The position numbers and the translations under genes are program-made. DNA of 64,000 bases from positions 50,190,500-50,254,499 of the forward strand of contig NC_089236.1 of assembly GCF_963924675.1 (NCBI RefSeq), written 5' to 3'. Position 1 is the first letter of the stretch, and the number at the start of each line of letters is the position of its first letter. The DNA comes from Phocoena phocoena (Eukaryota; Chordata; Mammalia; Artiodactyla; Phocoenidae). Below the pieces are notes generated by a model. That model was not told the origin of the DNA. It saw nothing but the letters and a program-made list of their open reading frames with translations, and made no database searches. Below are positions 57,386 through 64,000 of this stretch, piece by piece.

Positions 57386-58088
57386 AAAGCAACTAACATA
57401 GATACTCAATTATCAGTTGCTATTATTATTTCTGAAGCATAGAAAGCAGTTTAATGAAATACTTGATGATGGAGAAGACATTGAATATCCACAGATGATA
57501 TAACCAAGAGCACAAGTCCTGCCAACTCAGAGCACAGATGGAAGTTCTCAGCCACAGCAACTCAGAGCTTTAAGAAGGAAGTACTGCTCTTCAGTTTTTA
57601 CGCTAGAAGAAAAAAATCCCTTCATTTTACAAATAACTTATAGACATTTTTTAACAGCTCATACAATACACTGCATGGAAATGATTTACTTGCCTCTCTT
57701 CTTCCCCTTCATGTGTGACCTCTTCCTCTGAATGTGGTGAAACATTAATGGTCAAGGAGTTGAATGATTAACATTAATGGGAGTTGCCTGTGTTAATCCC
57801 TTGTGCATAACTGGAACAATGAATTTTATCTGTTAAACCTTTCCAGATTTAGCCCTTACATATGTGATATAATGTAATGTCAGAAAAATTCTGTAAATGT
57901 GTTTTATGTAAAAGTGAACACATGGAAGTTGGGCTCTTGGCTCATAAATACTACTGAATATCTAATAGGTATAATTTTAAACAACGTATGCACACATGTA
58001 GGGGCAATTCAAGAAAAAGAACTGCCTAGTGACACAAAAATGTCTTCTGAAATTGCATAGTAAAGAAAAGCAATTATTGAACCAGATG
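57386..58088. other. Unique stretch, no gene seen
   Basis: No repeat or exon is recognised. Confidence 0.4.
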
Positions 58089-58129
58089 TAAGTTTGAAAT
58101 TTGGGGTCATACCTGCGTTGCCTACTTCT

Positions 58130-58620
58130 ATTAATTCTCCCAGTCAAAACTCAGAAGAAGCAAAGATAGTACAAATATTCCTATTTTTCCACCCTTCATA
58201 TCTGAGACTCATTGATTCTGTCCCTCAACTTCTCTCTCTCAATTGTCCCCTCTTTTCCATTTCCACTTCTCCAGTTCAGAGTCTCATTATTTCTCACCTA
58301 GATTATTTCAATAACCACTTAATTCTTCATTGTTCTATTCAAGGACATCTTATACCTAATGCCATATAGTTTTTTTCTTATCATGTCAACCCTCTATCCA
58401 TAAGGCAATCACTTGCATTGCCTAATGAATAAGAGTCTAAACCCAGCCTGGCAATCAAACTTCCATGATTTGGCCCCAGCCCCATTTTCCAGTGTTTCAC
58501 TGATCTTTTTACATTCATCTGACTCTAGCCATATTGAACAACCAATGACTTCCGGCAAATCTTGGGCTTTCATTTTCTATGTTGTTCACCGCATTATCCC
58601 TGTGTCTTTAAATAATAAAA
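58130..58620 (+). repeat. Old LINE relic (probably L2)
   Basis: The order 'tgattctgtccctcaactt', 'ctcacctagattatttcaat', 'gaataagagtctaaaccc' and 'ccatgatttggccccagcc' fits an old LINE coding region. The family name is uncertain. The 91- and 92-codon plus frames here derive from it. Confidence 0.45.
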
Positions 58621-58624
58621 AAAA

Positions 58625-59315
58625 AATTAGTGTTTCATTATTTATGAAACAATATCATAAGGATGGTCTCAATTCATCCTCAAAGAATTAAACAGAGCTG
58701 AAAACTAGGCATTTTCCTTTCCATTTAACAGAAGAGTAAATAGAGACTTAAAGAGATTATATATTGATAGAAATAGCCCAGCAGAACTATAGCAGCAATA
58801 ATTCTAAAACAAAATCAAACCAAACACACACACACACTTGGGTATTATTCCAGCCTTGGACAAGCTCATCTTGTAGATCATAATAAGGAAAGAAGTAGCA
58901 AGATCTACACATCAAAAGTGTTCCTCTGGGAATGTGTCTTGATAGAACATGAATCAATTCAATGATAATTACATTTAAGGCAGAGTGATGTAGAATGAAT
59001 CCCAATAGCCTGAATATGGATCGTCTATGGCGCTACCAAGTAGTCCTAATGAAAAGTTCATGACTAATGGGTTATTTATTCATTTCAAACTTAGGGAGTC
59101 TTTCACTCCCAGCAAATAGAATCTCCCCTCCTTTTCCTTTCCTAAGCTTCTTTTCTTTGGCTTTTATATCCTCTTACCCCTCAAAAAGGAATTGAAAAGT
59201 TTGTGATAATGCTAGCTGTCTTCTCACTGTTTAATGTTGTTGTCAATAAAGGGTAAATTTATTTAATCACAAAGGAATAGGTATACGTGAGGTTTTAACC
59301 TATCGAATCTAAAAA
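58625..59315. other. Unique stretch with a short CA repeat
   Basis: A (CA)n patch at 58825-58838. No gene is seen. Confidence 0.4.
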
Positions 59316-59324
59316 AATAGAGTT

Positions 59325-59455
59325 TGACTACAGGACCAACTATGTCAAAATTATCTGGAACTTTGCTGAAAATGCATATATAAATCAGAATCTTGAAATG
59401 TGGGTCCCAGAACTACACTTTTCAGGCACTTTGAATGATTCTATGCCCTCTAATC
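59325..59455 (+). repeat. hAT-MER relic (MER20-like)
   Basis: 'aggaccaactatgtcaaaat', 'aacttgctgaaaatgc'-like text, 'gtgggtcccagaactacact' and 'ttgaatgattctatgcc' follow the MER20 order. Diverged. Confidence 0.5.
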
Positions 59456-59975
59456 TTTAAGAAATAATAGAGATCTTCTACTTATATCAACAATGGAATA
59501 GTTCACGTGAAATTAAACCTTCTGCCATGGACAACTATACAAGATGTATAAAATGTAAAAGACTAAACATCTGTATAAAGGCACATGAGAGTGACCAAAG
59601 AAGGCTGGCTTGAAGAATATCTAGGAGACAAGAGGTGGGCATTGAGGTAAACCCCACACTCACTATTATTTTTCCTTTGATAAATTTGTCAATTCCTAGC
59701 ATGGTACATAGAAACCAAACAAAAAGCTACAGCCTCGAGCTTATGGCAGTCACGCTGGGCCTGGAGGTAAAAATTTGAATTCAAAATCCTCAAGGCAGCC
59801 TGGAGTTGGGAAGCCAAAATCCAACAGAAAGGAGAACCATAGAGAAGGAGCCAATGTTCAGCTTGATTTTTGGCCTTTTAGATATTGGCAGAACAAAGTA
59901 AGAGGTAGGAAAAGCTAGCATAAAGCTGCTAAGATCTTTAAAAGCTAGGCAGAATTTCACATCTTCACAGAGCTT
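59456..59975. other. Unique stretch, no gene seen
   Basis: No family is assigned. This may include the far 5' region of the L1 that follows. Confidence 0.35.
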
Positions 59976-59979
59976 GGAA

Positions 59980-62900
59980 GTCAAAATATGAGTTTCAGGG
60001 GCTTTGAAAGTAGGGGGTTACGGTAAACTTCCCAGGGTTTCAGATAAGGCCATAGAAAGACAACAGACGAGTAGTGGGAGAAAATCAAAAAGAGATCTGC
60101 CTGAAAATCAGTCCCAGTTCATCTCATTACAGATTGGATGATTGGTCTTTACCCTTACTGCCTTCTGGAAAAAAAATTCTCTCAGAAGGAAGATGATATT
60201 ATTAAGAGACATCAACTTTTATGCATAATGTCAAGCATGTAATCCAAAATTTCCAAATATGACTGGAATTAGGGTCAAATGACACACACACAAAAAAAAC
60301 CATAATGGTAACAGACCTACAGTGATGCAGGTATTGGAGTGATCGTAAGAGGACATTAGAATAACTGATTTGTATGCTCAAAAAAAATAGTTTAAGTTAT
60401 AGAAAACTTCAAAAAGAACTGAATCTACAAAAATAATAAATTAATTACCAAGAACTGAAATTAAGAAATTAATAGAAGAGTTTAATACCGAATTAGACAC
60501 AGCAGAAGGGAATGTTAGTGAACTGGAAGAAAGATCATAATAAAATATCCAGACAAAAGCACAGATGGATCCTAAATAGAAAAAAAAAATAGTATGTAAG
60601 GAACATACAAGACTAGGTAAAGATATCTAACATAAGAAGATAAGAGGAGAAGAGAAAAAATGTGACATAAGCAGTCTTCAAAGAGATAATGACCTGAAAA
60701 AAAAAAGATCCAGCAGATGGGAAAAAAAAAAAGACACATTCCCTTCAAAGGAGCAGCAACAAGGTCTAAAGCTAACCTAACAGAAATGATGGAAGCCAGG
60801 AAACAATGGATATAAATATTTAAAGTGCTGAAAGAAGATAACTACCAATCTAGAATTCTATGTTCAGTGAAAATATCCTTAAACAGTGAAGACTAAGCTG
60901 GGATGTTTTTAGACAAAAACAGAGAAAAGTCATTGCCAGCAGGTGTACCCTAAAATAAATAAATCTTCAGGCAAAAGGATAGCAGTTATAAATATGGTAA
61001 TTAAAAAAATGAAAATCTTTGGGAAAAGTTAAAATGTTGGTAAATCTAAATGAATATTCACTGTTTAAAACAGCAATGATAATTTTTCTGGGGTTTAAAA
61101 TATATGTACATTAAAATAAATGACAACAATTGCACAAAATTTGTCAGGAACGAAAGTGCTAACTTATTGCATACATACTTAGTCAAGTATACAAGTTTCA
61201 GTCTCTAGGGTAACAACTAATTGAATATACACCTAACAGGCTAATATAGTGAGGGAAATGGAATAAAAGAAGACAGGAAGAGAGAGGAAAAAAAAAAGAA
61301 TATATTGGTCAAATAGGAAAGACAAATAATAAACATGTGGGTTTAAACTCAGTAATTAGATTAATTATAAATGAACTAAATGCCACAATTAAAAGACAAA
61401 GATTATTAGACTGGATAAAATAACAAAATGTATGCTGCTTACTGGAGACACTCTAAATATAAAGATACATAAAAGTTGAAAATAAAATGATGGCAAAACA
61501 TATACCATACAAACACAAACCAAGAGAAAGCTGGTACTGTTATATTAATATTAGAAAAAACAGTCTTTAAGACAATAGAAGAACTAGTGGTACATTTCAT
61601 ACCAATAAAAAGTATTAATTCTATAGGAAAAAAGAACAATTTTCAGTGTGTGTCTAGCAGCACATTCTCAAAATATATACAGCAAAAACTGATGGATTTA
61701 AAGGAGAAATAGACAAATCTACAATCATAGTTGAAGAATTTCAACAATATCTCTCAGTAACTGAAACAAAAGCAGACAAAAATTGGTAGCAATAAATATG
61801 AACATGATTAACAAATCTGACTTAATTGGTATATATAGAATCCAACACCTGAGGAATACACATTCTTTTCAAACACAGTCAGAACATTTACCTAAACTGA
61901 CCATGTACTGAGCCATAAACCAATTCTAAAAAAAATATTTAAAGGCTTGAATTCACACAGAGCAGGTTTTCTAAACACAGTGGAATTAAGCTAGAAATCA
62001 ATATTTTAAAACAGATAATTAGAAGGTCCAGAGACAGTTAGAAAATAAGCAAAAGACTTCTAATTAGCCAATGGATAAAAGAAGAAATCATGATGAAAAT
62101 TATTAAATGCTCTGTATTAAATGAAATTGAAGCTATGATATAGCAAGTTATAGGATACAGCTAAACTCATAGTTAGAGGGAAATGTATAGCCTTAAATGA
62201 GCATATTAAACAAGAAAAAAAAAGGCTTAAAATTAATGATCTAAGTGTCCATCACTAGATGCTAAAAAATAACAGTATATTAAATCTGAAGAAAGTAGGG
62301 AGAATAATAAAGAGCAGAATTTAATAAAATAAAATGTACAATGGGGAGAATTTTTTAAATTCCTTCTTTAAAAAGATTAATAAAATTAATAAAAGACTAA
62401 TAAACCTTACCAAGCCTGACAGAGAAACAGGGAGAGAGGAAAGAAGGAAGGAAGGAAGGGAGGGAGGGAAGAAGGAAGGGAAGAAAGGAGGAATGAAGAA
62501 GAAAAAGAAAACACAAATTACCACTATCAAGTGTTTTAAAAATGGGCTCTTATCCTAAAGATATTAGAAAGATACAGAGGATGAACAACTTTAAGACAAT
62601 AAATTTGAAAATTTAGTTGATATGATCAAATTCCTTAGAAAATACAACTTAAACTGAAAGAGGAAAAATAGAAAATCTGAATAATTTTCTATTAAAGAAA
62701 TTAAATCTGTAATTAATTTTTTTCCACAGTAAAATATCAGGATGGCAGATGGCTTTACCACTAACTTCATTTAAACATTTAAAAAAAGAAATAACACCAA
62801 TCTTACCAAATTCAATCACTGAAATTCACTACGTTAACAGAATAAAGAAAAAAATGTTATATGGTCATCTTCACAGTTGAAAAAAAAGGGGGGGCATTTA

Positions 62901-63515
62901 ATTAAAATCCACTCCACTTCACGATAAAAATCCTTCAAAAACTAGGCATAGAAATGGTTTTTCTCAATATATAAAAAGTATCTACAAAAAACCCAGAGAA
63001 AACATATTTAATTGTAAAATATTAGAAGATTCCCCCCTGCAATCAGGAATGAAACAAAGGTGTTCCTTAGTATCATTTCTTCTTTCATTATATAGGAGTC
63101 CTTGCCAATGAAATAAGGCAAGAAAAAGATAAAATTATAAGCACTGGAAAGCAAGAAATAAAGGTATCATTATTCACAGACAAGATTGTGATGAAGAAAA
63201 TCCAAAACAATCTATAGAAAAATTACTAGAATTGGGCAGTGAATTTAATAATGTGAGATGCACAATCAATATATAGGAAAAACAGCTGTATTTCTATATA
63301 ACAATTTACAATATCAAAAACATAAAATACTTGAGAATAAATGGAATTACATTTCTTAAGTTCTCTCTACACACACAAACACACACACATACCCCTTTGT
63401 TGAGAGAAATTAAATTAAATTAAATTATGAATTGGAAAGCTCAATATATAAACATAACAACTCTCCTCCAAATTGACTGATTGATTCAAAGCAATCCCAA
63501 TCAAAATCTTAGCAG
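59980..63515 (+). mobile_element. Old L1/HAL1-like LINE, plus strand
   Basis: From the ORF1 coiled-coil-like region (about 60400-60560) through endonuclease text, 'gaagaaatcatgatgaaaat', 'actcatagttagagggaaat' and reverse-transcriptase text ('ccttgccaatgaaataaggc'; 'caatcccaatcaaaatctta'). All frames are broken. A purine tract (62421-62512) and a CA patch (63371-63392) sit inside. Confidence 0.7.
62421..62512 (+). repeat. (GGAA)n purine tract
   Basis: About 90 bases of GGAA, GGGA and GAAG units. The complementary short ORFs on both strands (62321-62558) are translations of it. Confidence 0.95.
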
Positions 63516-63519
63516 GATT

Positions 63520-64000
63520 AAAGCATCTGCTTTATAGAACAACTGCTGGTACCAATGGCTGTAGGTAAGGATTCCTGAAAAACAGAGCCTTAAACTCTGG
63601 AGATTTGCATGCCGGAAACTATTGGGCAGTGCTCTCAGGAAAAACTCTCAGGAGTAAATGCCACAATATGGGGCAGAGGAAGAGGTTCATTTGCAATGCA
63701 GTTGCACCACACCCTGAGTCAATCCTAAAGGGAGTTCTGGATCCAGCATGCCCATTCTTAATCCTCCTAATTGTGGCAAGATGGCTACGCCTTTCACCCC
63801 TGCAAAGACCAGTCATTGGATACAGGCTGCCCCTACGGAAGGGGGTGTATCCTTGGGTTAGACAGCTTCCTTTGTTCCAGAACAATTCTTGAGGAGAGCC
63901 TTAGATATAAGCCCTCAGCAGCCAACATTCCAGGCATTTGGGGTAATAAGTGCCTCAGTCCTAAAGGGGGATCATCTGGGGGCACACCACAGCATCCACT
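63520..64000. other. Window end: unassigned, possibly an old LTR-like repeat
   Basis: 63560-63900 (aaacagagccttaaactctg; tattgggcagtgctctcagg; gtgtatccttgggttagaca) looks like an interspersed repeat, but I cannot name it. Frames of 88-95 codons are open on both strands over it and are unlikely to be genes. Confidence 0.35.

Noticed and set aside
62321..62558. Complementary ORFs rich in Pro/Ser/Phe and Lys/Glu/Gly
   Set aside because: Both are translations of the (GGAA)n purine tract on opposite strands.
63605..63892. 95- and 88-codon ORFs on opposite strands at the window end
   Set aside because: Mutually antisense frames over a probable old repeat. No protein-level support.

Overview
The window is non-coding, repeat-rich mammalian DNA, almost certainly from a cetacean and probably a toothed whale. 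The main evidence is at least eleven copies of CHR-type tRNA(Glu)-derived SINEs, a family restricted to Cetacea and their closest relatives. Several are young copies with intact target-site duplications (TSDs). The L1 3' ends are of the cetartiodactyl type, and there is one mariner MITE of the kind known from ruminants and cetaceans. Older layers are general to mammals: MIR, L2, hAT-type MERs, ERVL-MaLR (MLT1/MST) LTRs and old L1M/HAL1-like LINEs. I found no convincing host protein-coding gene, rRNA, functional tRNA or CRISPR array. Almost all open frames are L1 remnants, or frames through SINEs and microsatellites. Family names are from memory of consensus features, without a library search.

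Layout. 1-5.2 kb is mostly unique AT-rich DNA with MIR and L2 relics. 5.2-13.4 kb holds L1 3' ends, three SINEs (one with extra 3' sequence), hAT elements, two MaLR LTRs and large CA-rich microsatellites. 13.9-21.3 kb is a nest: an old minus-strand L1 split by an old plus-strand L1/HAL1, which is itself split by a SINE and an MLT1 LTR. 21.3-26.4 kb is mainly unique, with a mariner MITE hairpin at 24.11 kb, two SINEs and an L1 3' end. 26.43-33.05 kb is a nearly full-length dead minus-strand L1 (L1-A). 33-43 kb is mainly unique, with SINEs (one inside a hAT element), a perfect 18-bp inverted repeat at 39.7 kb and an unexplained minus-strand ORF at 40.6-41.1 kb next to a palindromic CRE. 43.04-44.27 kb is a 5'-truncated plus-strand L1 holding a SINE. 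47.0-54.2 kb is an old plus-strand L1 interrupted at one short site by a SINE and by a second large minus-strand L1 (L1-B). L1-B has a complete 5' end, lacks all of ORF1, and ends in a 60-base non-L1 segment with its own poly(A), which is the structure of a 3' transduction. 54.2-60 kb is mostly unique, with one long CHR SINE, hAT relics and an unexplained 159-codon ORF. 60-63.5 kb is another old plus-strand L1.

The sequence shows no genes acting together. The interest lies in the history of retrotransposition: nested insertions, two elements that carried flanking DNA with them, an internally deleted L1, and hairpin-forming repeats that could be transcribed.
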